Assembly (NCBI RefSeq): GCF_900104775.1
Contig: NZ_FNSA01000003.1
Location: 3,596,001-3,660,000, forward strand
Direction of reading: 5' to 3'
Source of the DNA: Tsukamurella tyrosinosolvens
GTDB taxonomy: Bacteria; Actinomycetota; Actinomycetes; Mycobacteriales; Mycobacteriaceae
Length of the DNA stretch: 64,000 nucleotides
Positions 26,651 through 34,973 of this stretch are shown piece by piece. How positions within the stretch are numbered: the first letter of the stretch is position 1; the number at the start of each line of letters is the position of its first letter. Under the pieces are notes generated by a model. The model saw only the letters and a list, made by a program, of their open reading frames with translations, made no database searches and had not been told where the DNA came from. A program made the translations under genes and the position numbers.

Positions 26651-26670
26651 GGCGTCCAGGGGCAGCGGGC
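26628..26670. terminator. bidirectional terminator between mutT1 and hupB
   Basis: A perfect 16-bp stem (26628-26643 with 26655-26670) and an 11-nt loop that contains the mutT1 stop codon. The last codons of mutT1 form the left arm. It serves both convergent genes. Confidence 0.85.
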
Positions 26671-26683
26671 CCGACGGGTCGGT

Positions 26684-27400
26684 CTACTTCTTGGCCGCCT
26701 TCTTGGCGGGAGCCTTCTTGGCCGGGGCCTTCTTGGCGGGGGCCTTGGTCGCCGCCTTCTTGGCCGGGGTCGCCTTCGCCGGAGCCTTCTTGGCGGGAGC
26801 CTTGGTCGCGGCCTTCTTGGCGGGGGCCTTGGTCGCCGCCTTCTTGGCCGGCGTGGTCTTCGCCGGAGCCTTCTTGGCGGGGGCCTTGGTCGCCGCGTTC
26901 TTCGCGGGCGCCTTGGTCGCCGCCTTCTTGGCGGGAGCCTTGGTCGCGGCCTTCTTCGCGGGGGCGGCCTTCGTCGCCTTGGCCGGGGCCTTCTTCGCGG
27001 CGGCCTTGGTGGCGGTCGCCTTGGCGGCCTTCGCAGGCGCCTTCTTCGCCGCCGCCTTCTTGGCGGGCGCGGCCGCGGTGGCCGAGCTACGACGCACGGC
27101 GGGACCCGAGGCCGGCAGCTTCGCCGAGCCGGAGATCACGGCCTTGAACTGCGCGCCGGGGCGGAAGGCGGGGACGGAGGTGGGCTTGACCTTCACCGTC
27201 TCGCCGGTCCGGGGGTTGCGGGCGACGCGGGCGGCGCGCTTGCGCTGCTCGAAGACGCCGAAGCCCGTGATGGTGACGGACTCACCGGAGTGGACGGCAC
27301 GGACGATCGTGTCCACGATCGCCTCGACGGCGGCGCCGGCGGTCCGGCGGTCGGTGCCCAGCTTCTCGGTGAGCGCCTCGATCAGTTCTGCCTTGTTCAT
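26684..27400 (-). CDS. hupB: HU-family nucleoid protein with long Lys/Ala/Pro tail
   Basis: 238 aa. Residues 1-90 are a standard HU/IHF fold ([15 protein letters not shown]..., [22 protein letters not shown]). The rest is a low-complexity tail built from [13 protein letters not shown] repeats, as in mycobacterial HupB, a histone-H1-like DNA compaction domain that is often acetylated or methylated. The repeat DNA (GCCTTCTTGGC-type units, 26690-27060) is prone to slippage, so tail length may vary between strains. ATG 27400 has GAGGG upstream. Confidence 0.96.
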   Translation of the reverse strand: MNKAELIEALTEKLGTDRRTAGAAVEAIVDTIVRAVHSGESVTITGFGVFEQRKRAARVARNPRTGETVKVKPTSVPAFRPGAQFKAVISGSAKLPASGPAVRRSSATAAAPAKKAAAKKAPAKAAKATATKAAAKKAPAKATKAAPAKKAATKAPAKKAATKAPAKNAATKAPAKKAPAKTTPAKKAATKAPAKKAATKAPAKKAPAKATPAKKAATKAPAKKAPAKKAPAKKAAKK

Positions 27401-27449
27401 GGACGAATCCCTCTGTTGTCGGAGGCTCACCGCTGAGCCAACTAGGGAC

Positions 27450-27479
27450 ACCGTAAACGCAGAATTGCATTCAATCCAA
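27450..27479 (-). promoter_or_regulatory. hupB promoter
   Basis: On the minus strand TTGGAT (27479-27474), 18-nt spacer, TACGGT (27455-27450), in the most AT-rich stretch nearby. Leader of about 45 nt before the hupB ATG. Confidence 0.5.
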
Positions 27480-27519
27480 GAGCCACGCCAGATTTGATCG
27501 AAGGTGTGTCGGAATGACA

Positions 27520-27553
27520 AGTGGCGGCACCGGTTCGATCCGGTGCCGCCACT
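27520..27553 (-). terminator. terminator after leuD
   Basis: A perfect 14-bp stem (27520-27533 with 27540-27553) and 6-nt TTCGAT loop, 15 bp downstream of the leuD stop, followed on the minus strand by TTGTCATT. Ends the leuCD operon upstream of the hupB promoter. Confidence 0.85.
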
Positions 27554-27567
27554 GATGGTTCGTCGCG

Positions 27568-28155
27568 CTACAGGGTGACGGGTTTGTATGCGGGCCTACG
27601 ACTTTCGAACTCGGTGATCGCCGCATCCTGCTGCAGGGTGATGCCGATGTCGTCCAGACCGGCCATCAGGCGGTGTCGGACCGGGTCGTCGATCGTGAAG
27701 GGGACTACCAAGTCCCCGGCGGACACGGTGCGGTCCTCCAGGTCGACGGTGACCTCCAGTCCGGGGTCGTTCTCGAGGGCCTTCCAGAGCAGTTCGACGT
27801 TCTCCTGCTCGACCAGGGCGGCCACGAGGCCCGCCTTGCCCGAGTTGCCGCGGAAGATGTCCGCGAAGCGCGACGAGATGACGACCCGGAAGCCGTGGTC
27901 CATGAGGGCCCAGACGGCGTGCTCGCGGGAACTGCCGGTGCCGAAGTCCGGTCCGGCGACGAGCACCGAGCCGCGGTCGTACGGCGGGGTGTTGAGAATG
28001 AAGTCCGGATCGGCGCGCCAGGCCGAGAACAGTCCGTCCTCGAACCCGGTGCGGGTCACGCGCTTGAGGTAGACGGCGGGGATGATCTGGTCGGTGTCGA
28101 CGTTGGTGCGGCGCAGCGGCACGCCGATGCCGGTGTGGGTGACGATGGCTTCCAT
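27568..28155 (-). CDS. leuD: 3-isopropylmalate dehydratase small subunit
   Basis: 195 aa. With LeuC isomerises 2- to 3-isopropylmalate in leucine synthesis. Family motifs: [22 protein letters not shown] and [17 protein letters not shown]. Lies 30 nt after leuC; GGAGAATC ahead of the ATG is the ribosome site. Ends before a strong terminator. Confidence 0.97.
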   Translation of the reverse strand: MEAIVTHTGIGVPLRRTNVDTDQIIPAVYLKRVTRTGFEDGLFSAWRADPDFILNTPPYDRGSVLVAGPDFGTGSSREHAVWALMDHGFRVVISSRFADIFRGNSGKAGLVAALVEQENVELLWKALENDPGLEVTVDLEDRTVSAGDLVVPFTIDDPVRHRLMAGLDDIGITLQQDAAITEFESRRPAYKPVTL

Positions 28156-28185
28156 GGTCGATTCTCCTTCGACTTCGGGTGGGCG

Positions 28186-29619
28186 CTACGCGCCGGCGAC
28201 GGGGGCCAGATCGGCCGGAGCGGAGAGGGTGCCGCGCACGGCCGTCGCGGCGGCGACCGCCGGCGAGACCAGGTGCGTGCGGCTGCCCTTGCCCTGGCGC
28301 CCCTCGAAGTTGCGGTTGGACGTGGACGCGGAGCGCTCGCCCGCGGCGAGCTGGTCGGGGTTCATCCCCAGGCACATCGAGCATCCCGCCTGGCGCCACT
28401 CGGCGCCGGCATCGAGGAAGACCTGCCCCAGCCCCTCCTCCTCGGCCTGGGCACGGACGCGCATCGAGCCGGGGACGACCAGCATGCGGACCCCGTCGGC
28501 GACCTTACGGCCACGGAGGATCTCGGCGACGGTGCGCAGGTCCTCGATCCGGCCGTTGGTACACGAGCCCACGAAGACGGCGTCGACGGCGATGTCGCGC
28601 AGCGGGGTACCGGCCTCGAGGCCCATGTACTGGAGGGCCTTCGCGGCGGTCTCCTTCTCGCCGTCCGAGCCGAAGGACTCCGGATCGGGTACCGAGGCGC
28701 TCAGCGGCGCCCCCTGGCCGGGGTTGGTGCCCCAGGTGACGAACGGGGTGAGCGCGCTGCCGTCGATGTCGACCTCGGCGTCGAAAACCGCGCCCTCATC
28801 GGTGCGGAGGGCGTCCCAGGCCTCGATCGCCGCGTCCCAGTCCGCGCCCTTCGGCGCGTGCTCGCGGCCCTCGATGTAGTCGTAGGTGATCTGATCGGGC
28901 GCGATCAGGCCGGCACGCGCGCCGGCCTCGATCGACATGTTGCAGATGGTCATCCGCGCTTCCATCGAGAGCTTCTCGATGGCACTGCCCCGGTACTCGA
29001 GGACGTAGCCCTGGCCGCCGCCGGTGCCGATCTTGGCGATGATCGCCAGGATCAGGTCCTTCGAGGTGACACCGGGCTGCAACTCGCCGGTCACGTTGAT
29101 GGCCATGGTCTTGAAGGGCTTGAGCGGCAGCGTCTGCGTGGCCAGCACGTGCTCGACCTCGGAGGTGCCGATGCCCATGGCGATGGCACCGAAGGCGCCG
29201 TGCGTGGACGTGTGGCTGTCGCCGCAGACCACGGTCATGCCCGGCTGGGTGAGGCCGAGCTGCGGCCCCATCACGTGGACGATGCCCTGTTCGCCGTCGC
29301 CCATGGAGTGCAGCCGCACGCCGAACTCGGCGCAGTTGCGGCGCAGCGTCTCGACCTGCGTGCGGGAGACCTCGTCGGCGATGGGCTGGACCAGCGTGTC
29401 GGTCGGCACGTTGTGGTCCTCGGTGGCGATGGTGAGGTCGGGACGCCGCACCGGGCGGCCGGCCAGGCGCAGACCGTCGAAGGCCTGCGGGCTGGTGACC
29501 TCGTGCACGAGATGGAGGTCGATGTAGATGAGGTCGGGCTCGCGCGAGGCGCCCTCGCCCTCCCCCTTGACGACGACGTGCTGGTCCCAGACCTTCTCGG
29601 CCATTGTGCGCGGCTGCAT
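28186..29619 (-). CDS. leuC: 3-isopropylmalate dehydratase large subunit ([4Fe-4S])
   Basis: About 477 aa. Aconitase-family enzyme; cluster cysteines in [12 protein letters not shown] and [11 protein letters not shown]. Starts at [24 protein letters not shown] just upstream supports ATG 29619. An in-frame ATG at 29637 would add six residues and lies only nine nt after the end of a possible leader peptide, so reinitiation there is also possible. Transcribed divergently from the IclR gene, as in mycobacteria. Confidence 0.95.
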   Translation of the reverse strand: MQPRTMAEKVWDQHVVVKGEGEGASREPDLIYIDLHLVHEVTSPQAFDGLRLAGRPVRRPDLTIATEDHNVPTDTLVQPIADEVSRTQVETLRRNCAEFGVRLHSMGDGEQGIVHVMGPQLGLTQPGMTVVCGDSHTSTHGAFGAIAMGIGTSEVEHVLATQTLPLKPFKTMAINVTGELQPGVTSKDLILAIIAKIGTGGGQGYVLEYRGSAIEKLSMEARMTICNMSIEAGARAGLIAPDQITYDYIEGREHAPKGADWDAAIEAWDALRTDEGAVFDAEVDIDGSALTPFVTWGTNPGQGAPLSASVPDPESFGSDGEKETAAKALQYMGLEAGTPLRDIAVDAVFVGSCTNGRIEDLRTVAEILRGRKVADGVRMLVVPGSMRVRAQAEEEGLGQVFLDAGAEWRQAGCSMCLGMNPDQLAAGERSASTSNRNFEGRQGKGSRTHLVSPAVAAATAVRGTLSAPADLAPVAGA

Positions 29620-29646
29620 GATTCCCACCTGCTCCATGATCTTCGC

Positions 29647-29685
29647 TCAGCAGGTGGACGCGGGCTGCGCGTTGAATCCCACCAT
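29647..29685 (-). CDS. possible leader peptide upstream of leuC
   Basis: A 12-codon reading frame, MVGFNAQPASTC, ending in Cys-stop. Its ATG lies five nt after a TAGGCT -10 box (29696-29691), so it could be the first thing translated on a leaderless leuC mRNA. It ends nine nt before the ATG at 29637. It has no Leu codons, so a classical leucine attenuator is unlikely; cysteine sensing or simple reinitiation are alternatives. Not recognised; low confidence. Confidence 0.3.
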   Translation of the reverse strand: MVGFNAQPASTC

Positions 29686-29700
29686 GCGAGAGCCTAGTAT
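29672..29700 (+). promoter_or_regulatory. iclR promoter overlapping the leuC -10 box
   Basis: TTGAAT (29672-29677), 17-nt spacer, TAGTAT (29695-29700), six nt before the IclR ATG: near-consensus and leaderless. On the other strand TAGGCT (29696-29691) for leuC shares two bases with it, so the two polymerases would compete. Confidence 0.65.
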
Positions 29701-29706
29701 CGAACT

Positions 29707-30429
29707 ATGGGAAAGGATACCGCACCGCCGGACGCCCCCGAAAGCCTCACCCCGGTGAGCGGGATCGGCGTGCTCGACAAGTCCGTCGCAGTGCTGCGCG
29801 CGGCCGCGGAGGAGCCGGCGAGCCTCGCCGACCTGTGCGGCCGGACCGGCCTGCCGCGGGCGACCGCGCACCGTCTCGCCGTGGGCCTGGAGCTGCACGG
29901 ACTGCTCACCCGGGACGGCGACGGGCTGTGGCGGCCCGGGGGCGCCCTGCGCGAGCTCGCGGCCAGTACCGCCGACGCCCTGGTCGACACGGCGGCGATG
30001 GTGCTGCCCCGGCTCCGCGAGATCACCGGCGAGTCCGTCCAGCTGTACCGGCGCGAGGGCGATCACCGCGTGTGCGTCGCCGCCGCCGAGCCGCCGTCCG
30101 GCCTGCGGGACACCGTGCCCGTCGGGTCCCGACTGCCGATGACGGCGGGCTCGGGCGCCAAGGTGCTCGCGGCGTGGGCGGACCCGCGGGCGGACTCGTT
30201 CTTCAGCGACCGCGCACTCGCCGACGTCCGCAAGCGCGGCTGGGCGCAGAGCGCCGGCGAGCGCGAGTCCGGCGTCGCCAGCGTCTCCGCGCCGGTGCGA
30301 AATCCCCGCGGGGAGGTGATCGCGGCGATCTCCGTCTCGGGTCCGATCGACCGCATGGGCCGGCGCCCCGGCGCCCGCTGGGCGGCGGACCTGCTGCAGG
30401 CCGCCGAGGCGCTGCAACGGCGGATCTGA
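29707..30429 (+). CDS. IclR-family transcriptional regulator (Rv2989-like)
   Basis: 240 aa. N-terminal winged HTH (LDKSVAVLRAAAEEPASLADLCGRTGLPRATAHRLAVGLELHGLL) and C-terminal IclR effector domain (SGAKVLAAWADP, GWAQSAGERESGVASVSAPV). Divergent from leuCD, the position of the M. tuberculosis homologue, so leuCD and itself are the likely targets. Leaderless from a strong promoter. Effector unknown. Confidence 0.93.
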   Translation: MGKDTAPPDAPESLTPVSGIGVLDKSVAVLRAAAEEPASLADLCGRTGLPRATAHRLAVGLELHGLLTRDGDGLWRPGGALRELAASTADALVDTAAMVLPRLREITGESVQLYRREGDHRVCVAAAEPPSGLRDTVPVGSRLPMTAGSGAKVLAAWADPRADSFFSDRALADVRKRGWAQSAGERESGVASVSAPVRNPRGEVIAAISVSGPIDRMGRRPGARWAADLLQAAEALQRRI

Positions 30430-30438
30430 GCGGGGGCC

Positions 30439-30461
30439 GGGCCCGCCCGCCTAGCGGGCCC
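30439..30461. terminator. hairpin between iclR and amiB-like gene
   Basis: GGGCCCGC (30439-30446) and GCGGGCCC (30454-30461), 7-nt loop holding the stop codon of the minus-strand gene. Suited to end both convergent genes. Confidence 0.5.
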
Positions 30462-31587
30462 CGCCCACTCGGCAGCGCACCGCGGCACCGTCGACCACCA
30501 GGACCGCGGAGACGCGGCTCGCGGTGTCGGCCATGCGTGCCGCGCGGTGCGCGATCACGGCCTCGGCGACCATCGGCCAGACGTCGTGCCGGATCGCCCG
30601 CCGGACGGATCGCGCGCCGTACACCGGGTCGAAGCCGGTCTCCACCAGGTGGGCGGCGACGGCGTCGTCGATCGTCAGGTCGACGCCCCGCTTGCGCGCG
30701 CGGTCCGCGAACATCTCCAGCTCGTGGCGGGCCACCGCGACGGCCGTGTCCTGGGAGAGCTCCTCGAAGAGCGTCACCTCGTCGATCCGGTTGAGGAACT
30801 CGGGATCGAAGAACCGCGCGATGGACTGCTCGGAGATCCGGTCGAGGCGCCCCTCCAGGATCCGGTCCACCCGCTCCCCCGCCGGCGCGGGGAGCAGCCG
30901 CGAGACCGAGCGCCCGGCCCGGTGCCACGGACGCTCCTGCTCGGCCCGCAGCTCGCGACTGCCGAGGTTGGAGGTCATGAAGACCAGGCAGTTGCGGAAG
31001 TCGTAGCGCTGCTGGCCGTTCGCCAGGGTCAGCTGCCCACGGTCCAGGACGTGGAGGAGCGCCCGCAGGACCGTGGTGTGCGCCTTCTCCACCTCGTCGA
31101 AGAGCACGATCCCCGGCATGGAGACGGTGCCCTCGATGCGGTCGCGATCGAAGACGCTCAAGCCCTCCTTGGAGCCCGAGTAGCCGGGTGGCGCACCCGC
31201 GAACGAGGCCGCGTAGTGCTCCTGAGCCATCGCCGACATGTCCACCTGACAGAAGTCGTCCGGGCCGGTCCGCAACGCCGAGGCGAGCTGGCGGACGATC
31301 TCCGTCTTCCCCGTGCCGGTGGGTCCGACCAGCAGGTGGCTCGCGAGCGGACGGGTCTTGTCGGTGAGACCGGCCTGCACCACCGAGAGGGTCTTGAAGA
31401 TCGACTCGATCGCGTGCTCCTGACCGAAGACGTTGGCCTGCAATTGCGCCAGGATCCGGGCCGCGTCGACCCGCCCGACCGCCGCCTTGGCGAACTCGGC
31501 GTCGGTGGGGCGGGAGTCGGGCGGGCCGGGCGCCCGACTGCCGACGTCGGCTCCCTCGGCGGCCAGGCGATCGGTGATGAAGGGCAC
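30451..31587 (-). CDS. amiB: AmiB-type AAA+ ATPase (ClpB/Hsp100-like) of the amidase operon
   Basis: 378 aa. Single AAA+ module: Walker A GPTGTGKT (88-95), Walker B VLFDEVEKAH (about 161-170), sensor-1 FMTSNLGS, and a C-terminal Clp D2-type small domain (FDPVYGARSVRRAI). Equals in size and place the AmiB gene of the Pseudomonas ami operon, which lies next to amiE and amiS and is thought to be a chaperone, though its client is not firmly known. GTG start four nt after the amiE stop, so coupled to it. No N-domain for ClpP docking is visible. Confidence 0.82.
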   Translation of the reverse strand: MPFITDRLAAEGADVGSRAPGPPDSRPTDAEFAKAAVGRVDAARILAQLQANVFGQEHAIESIFKTLSVVQAGLTDKTRPLASHLLVGPTGTGKTEIVRQLASALRTGPDDFCQVDMSAMAQEHYAASFAGAPPGYSGSKEGLSVFDRDRIEGTVSMPGIVLFDEVEKAHTTVLRALLHVLDRGQLTLANGQQRYDFRNCLVFMTSNLGSRELRAEQERPWHRAGRSVSRLLPAPAGERVDRILEGRLDRISEQSIARFFDPEFLNRIDEVTLFEELSQDTAVAVARHELEMFADRARKRGVDLTIDDAVAAHLVETGFDPVYGARSVRRAIRHDVWPMVAEAVIAHRAARMADTASRVSAVLVVDGAAVRCRVGGAR

Positions 31588-31590
31588 GGC

Positions 31591-32628
31591 CTACGCCTCG
31601 CGGGTCTTCTCGGTGGGCAGCGTCCCGACGGGGCAGTCGGCGACGCCGATCGTGTCGCGCGTGAAGGATTCGACCTGCTCCCGCGCGGCCTCGGCGTCGG
31701 TGACCCACAGCTTGTAGAAGTCGAAGGGGCACTCGGCGACGCCCTTGTCGCCCTCACCCGCGGCGTGGATCCCCGTGTAGCCGCGGTGGAGGATCTTGAA
31801 CAGGTGGTTCTGCGACTGATCGTGCTTGCGGGCGTCGCGGATCGTCGAGACGGAGAGCTGCGCGTACTGGATGCCGTACTCCTCCTCGCCGGTCTCGCCG
31901 AGCGTGCGGCCGTCGAAGCCGATGATCGCCGAGTGGCCGAAGTAGGAGTAGACGCCGTCGAAGCCCGCGGCGTTGGCGACGGCGACGTAGACGTTGTTGG
32001 CCCACGCCATGGCCTTCGCCATGAGCACCTGCTGATCCTTCGACGGGTACATGTAGCCCTGGCAGCGCACCACGAGCTCCGCGCCCTTCATCGCGCAGTC
32101 GCGCCAGATCTCGGGGTAGTTGCCGTCGTCGCACACGATGAGCGAGACCTTGAGCCCCTTGGGGCCGTCCACCACGTAGGTGGAGCTGCCGGGGTACCAG
32201 CCCTCGATCGGGGCCCAGGGGATGATCTTGCGGTACTTCTGGACGATCTCGCCCTGATCGTTGATGAGGATCAGGGTGTTGTAGGGCGGCTTGTTCGGGT
32301 GGTCCTCGTGCTGCTCCCCCGTGATCGAGAAGACGCCCCAGGTGCCCGCCTTGCGGCAGGCGTCGGAGAAGATCTTCGTCTCCTCGCCGGGAATCGCGGC
32401 GGCGGTGGCGTACATCTCGTCGGGGTCGTACATGATCCCCTGCGTCGAGTACTCGGGGAAGACGACGAGGTCCATGCCGGGCAGGCCGGCCTTCATGCCG
32501 ACGATCATCTCGGCGATCTTGTGGCAGTTCTCGATGACGCCGGCGCGGTCGTGCAGGCGGGGCATCTTGTAGTTGACGACCGCGACGCCGACGGTGTCGG
32601 GGCTAGAGGAGATGTCTCCGTGACGCAT
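31591..32628 (-). CDS. amiE: aliphatic amidase (acylamide amidohydrolase)
   Basis: 345 aa, almost exactly the length of Pseudomonas AmiE (346), and the N-terminus [20 protein letters not shown] is its signature. Hydrolyses short amides such as acetamide and propionamide to acid plus ammonia. Nitrilase-fold catalytic triad is in the standard positions: Glu59 (FPEY), Lys134 (KYRKI) and Cys166 (IVCDDGN). Also known for acyl transfer to hydroxylamine. Middle gene of amiS-amiE-amiB; GAAAGG ribosome site precedes the ATG. Confidence 0.96.
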   Translation of the reverse strand: MRHGDISSSPDTVGVAVVNYKMPRLHDRAGVIENCHKIAEMIVGMKAGLPGMDLVVFPEYSTQGIMYDPDEMYATAAAIPGEETKIFSDACRKAGTWGVFSITGEQHEDHPNKPPYNTLILINDQGEIVQKYRKIIPWAPIEGWYPGSSTYVVDGPKGLKVSLIVCDDGNYPEIWRDCAMKGAELVVRCQGYMYPSKDQQVLMAKAMAWANNVYVAVANAAGFDGVYSYFGHSAIIGFDGRTLGETGEEEYGIQYAQLSVSTIRDARKHDQSQNHLFKILHRGYTGIHAAGEGDKGVAECPFDFYKLWVTDAEAAREQVESFTRDTIGVADCPVGTLPTEKTREA

Positions 32629-32682
32629 GATGGAACCTTTCGGTGATGTGGTTGATGTCGTTGCAGGGCAGGGGGTACGGGA

Positions 32683-33333
32683 TCAGGCGGCCTCGGGCCG
32701 GGCAGGGGCGGCGGGGACCGGCTCGGGTGTGGACGCCGGCGCCGGCAGCGACGGCAGCGCCCTCGCCGCCACGGCGCTGACCACCAGGAGCGCGACGGCG
32801 ATCACCACCGCCCACACGGCCGCCGACGCGCTGGTGGGCCAGGTCCCGCGCCAGATCAGCAGCGCGGGGATCGTGCAGGTCAGGTGCGAGCCGACGAGGA
32901 TGAGCCAGCCGGTGAACGGCATGAGCGAGGTCTTGCCGCACGCCAGGATGAGGAAGAACAGCAGCCACATCACGGCCCACACGAACCAGATGACGCCGAG
33001 CACGGGGTCCGCGGCGAGGGCGAAGACGCCGAACACGATCGCCATGGCGGCCACGAAGAGCGAGTACCAGCCGAGACCGCGGCCGTCGTTGCCCATGAGG
33101 TTGTTGACCCCGACGAAGAGATAGGTGAAACCGAACAGGTAGCTCGATCCCGCCCCGAACACCCCGGCGAGATCCCCATCGGCGGCCACCACGGCCAGCG
33201 TCGGCAGGACGACCTGCATCGCCCCGACGAAGAGGTTGAAGACGCCCGCCTCACGGGCGGAGATCGCCCCGAGGAACCAGGCCCCGTTGACGAACAGAAC
33301 GGCTCCGACGAAGAGCAATCCGAGTGTGGTCAT
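32683..33333 (-). CDS. amiS: AmiS/UreI-family amide or urea channel
   Basis: 216 aa, six or seven hydrophobic segments. Family hallmarks LLFVGAVLFVNGAWFLG at the N-terminus, NLMGNDGRGLGWYSLFVA and GVIWFVWAVMWLLFF in the middle. Forms an inner-membrane pore for short amides or urea, feeding AmiE. First gene of the operon; GGGAG ribosome site. C-terminal ~35 residues are Ala/Pro-rich and probably cytoplasmic or disordered. Confidence 0.93.
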   Translation of the reverse strand: MTTLGLLFVGAVLFVNGAWFLGAISAREAGVFNLFVGAMQVVLPTLAVVAADGDLAGVFGAGSSYLFGFTYLFVGVNNLMGNDGRGLGWYSLFVAAMAIVFGVFALAADPVLGVIWFVWAVMWLLFFLILACGKTSLMPFTGWLILVGSHLTCTIPALLIWRGTWPTSASAAVWAVVIAVALLVVSAVAARALPSLPAPASTPEPVPAAPARPEAA

Positions 33334-33350
33334 CGCGACTCCCGATTTAT

Positions 33351-33391
33351 TACCGATTCGGCACTATATCTGATCGGTAGTATTGGCGGGC
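33351..33391 (-). promoter_or_regulatory. ami operon promoter with inverted repeat
   Basis: TACCGAT (33351-33357) and ATCGGTA (33373-33379) are inverted arms 22 bp centre to centre. Between them on the minus strand is TATAGT (33368-33363), a good -10; the -35 region is poor. Transcription would start near 33356, inside the left arm, about 23 nt before the amiS ATG. Such placement fits a repressor site, most simply for the MarR protein next door. Confidence 0.55.
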
Positions 33392-33437
33392 AGTTCGGTG
33401 CGCGCAGCGGATTCGGCGAAAATGCAGGTGGAAAGGG

Positions 33438-33818
33438 TTACGAGAGCCGCAGGACGAGCGACTCCCACACCTCGCGGCCGGTGTCGGAGAGCGTCAGCAG
33501 GACGCTGCGCCGATCGCCCGGAGCGGGCCGGCGGTACGCGAGGTTGCGCTCGACGAGGCGGTCGACCAGGCGGGTGGTGGACGACGGAGTGGTGCCGGTC
33601 CGGGCCGCCAGCTCACCGACGGTGGCGCCCTCGACCGCGGCGAGCAGCCGCAGCGCGCGGAAGTGCTCGACCGTGAGGTCGTGCTCCGCGAGGGCCGGGG
33701 TGAGGACGTTCATGACGAGGTCGTCGGCGTCGCACACGGCCGCGAAAGCGGTGCGCCCCGGCGCCTGCCGCAGGTCCGCGCTCGCGTCCATGTCCGCCCC
33801 GATCTTCGACTGTGTCAT
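33438..33818 (-). CDS. MarR-family regulator of the ami locus
   Basis: 126 aa, short but complete winged-HTH: LTVEHFRALRLLAAVEGATVGELAARTGTTPSSTTRLVDRLVERNL followed by the wing APGDRRSVLLTLSDTGREVWE. In M. smegmatis the inducible acetamidase genes are controlled by a MarR-type repressor (AmiA) together with AmiC; this gene has the same neighbours, so it is the probable repressor. TACAGT (33838-33833) upstream may be its -10. It lies 104 bp upstream of amiS on the same strand. Confidence 0.85.
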   Translation of the reverse strand: MTQSKIGADMDASADLRQAPGRTAFAAVCDADDLVMNVLTPALAEHDLTVEHFRALRLLAAVEGATVGELAARTGTTPSSTTRLVDRLVERNLAYRRPAPGDRRSVLLTLSDTGREVWESLVLRLS

Positions 33819-33926
33819 CGCAATCCGCGACCACTGTATCGCGTTCCCTCGCCGCTGCGGGCGTGCTCCGCGTAGGCTCGGTCGTACACCGGTCCGTAGT
33901 GCACGACTTCAGACGAGCGGACGTCC

Positions 33927-34973
33927 ATGAGCGAGTACACCGTTGGGTTGTTGTACCCCCGACGTGGCCCCGCGGGGCTGTTCGGCCCGTCGTGCCTCAG
34001 TTGCACGACGCTGGCGGCCGACGACATCAACACCCGGGGCGGGATCCTCGGGCGCGAGTTGGCCGTGCGCCCCATCGACTCCGCGACCGGCGTGGCGAAC
34101 GTGACCCGCGAGGTGGAATCCCTGCTGGCGGCGGGCGAGATCGACGCCATCGTCGGCTGGCACACCTCCGACGTGCGACGGGCGCTGTCCGCGCGCCTCG
34201 ACCTGCGGGTGCCCTACGTGTACACCGCGCTCTACGAGGGCGGCGAGTCGACGGCCGGCGTCTTCCTCACGGGCGAGACGCCCGAAGAACAGATCCTCCC
34301 CGCCCTCGAATGGCTCCGCCGGGAACGCGGCCTGCGCCGGTGGTGGATCGTCGGCAGCGACTACCTCTGGGCCCGCGACAGCGCGAAGGCCTGCGTCCGC
34401 TTCGCGCGCCGCCTCGGGGACGACCTCGTGGGCGCGCGCTTCGTCCCCGTCGGCACCGAGGACTTCTCGGCCGTGATCACCGACATCGCGCGCTCCGACG
34501 CCGACGGAGTGCTCATGCTCCTCCTCGGGCAGGACGCCGTCGAGTTCAACCGGGCCTTCGCCGCGGCGGGCCTCGACGGTGCCTTCGTCCGGTACTCGCC
34601 GCTCATGGACGAGCACATGCTCATGGCCTCGGGCCCGGACGCCACGCGCGACCTGTTCGCCTCGGCGGGCTACTTCGACTCCGTCGTGACGTCCGAGTCG
34701 ATGGAGTTCGGCGCCCGCTACTTCGGCCGGTTCGGTCCCGACGCCTGCACGCCGACATCCATGGGCGAGTCCTGTTTCGAGGGCATGCTCCTCCTCGAGT
34801 CACTGCTGTCGACGGTGCGCAGCACGGACGTCCGGGACATCATGGCCGGGGTGGGCGGCGTGCACTACGAAGGGGCCCGGGGCAACATGGCGCTCCGCGA
34901 CGGCCACGCGCATCAGCGGATGTACCTGGCGCGCGCGGAGGGCTGCGACTTCGACGTGATCAGCCAGCTCTGA
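33927..34973 (+). CDS. amiC: AmiC-like amide sensor (periplasmic-binding-protein fold, cytoplasmic)
   Basis: 348 aa, type-1 PBP fold as in AmiC and urea/branched-chain amino acid receptors: VGLLYPRRGPAGLFGPSCLSCTTLAADDINTRGGILGREL at the N-terminus. No signal peptide or lipobox, so it is a cytosolic sensor, not a transporter subunit. In Pseudomonas AmiC holds the antiterminator AmiR; no AmiR is present here, and the divergent MarR gene is the likely partner in control. TAGGCT at 33873-33878 is a possible -10. Its end overlaps the convergent DUF2235 gene by 14 nt. Confidence 0.88.
   Translation: MSEYTVGLLYPRRGPAGLFGPSCLSCTTLAADDINTRGGILGRELAVRPIDSATGVANVTREVESLLAAGEIDAIVGWHTSDVRRALSARLDLRVPYVYTALYEGGESTAGVFLTGETPEEQILPALEWLRRERGLRRWWIVGSDYLWARDSAKACVRFARRLGDDLVGARFVPVGTEDFSAVITDIARSDADGVLMLLLGQDAVEFNRAFAAAGLDGAFVRYSPLMDEHMLMASGPDATRDLFASAGYFDSVVTSESMEFGARYFGRFGPDACTPTSMGESCFEGMLLLESLLSTVRSTDVRDIMAGVGGVHYEGARGNMALRDGHAHQRMYLARAEGCDFDVISQL

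Noticed and set aside
26690-27060. Repeat array resembling CRISPR or minisatellite
   Set aside because: The repeats are in-frame codons of the HupB tail and have no spacers.
26691-27497. Plus-strand frame of 268 codons opposite hupB
   Set aside because: An Ala/Phe/Leu-rich mirror of the Lys/Ala tail repeats; no start signal, antisense to a well-known gene.
33892-33909. A third LuxR-type box upstream of amiC
   Set aside because: Only about 11 of 18 bases match the two real sites, and it lies downstream of the likely amiC -10, so the spacing rule fails.
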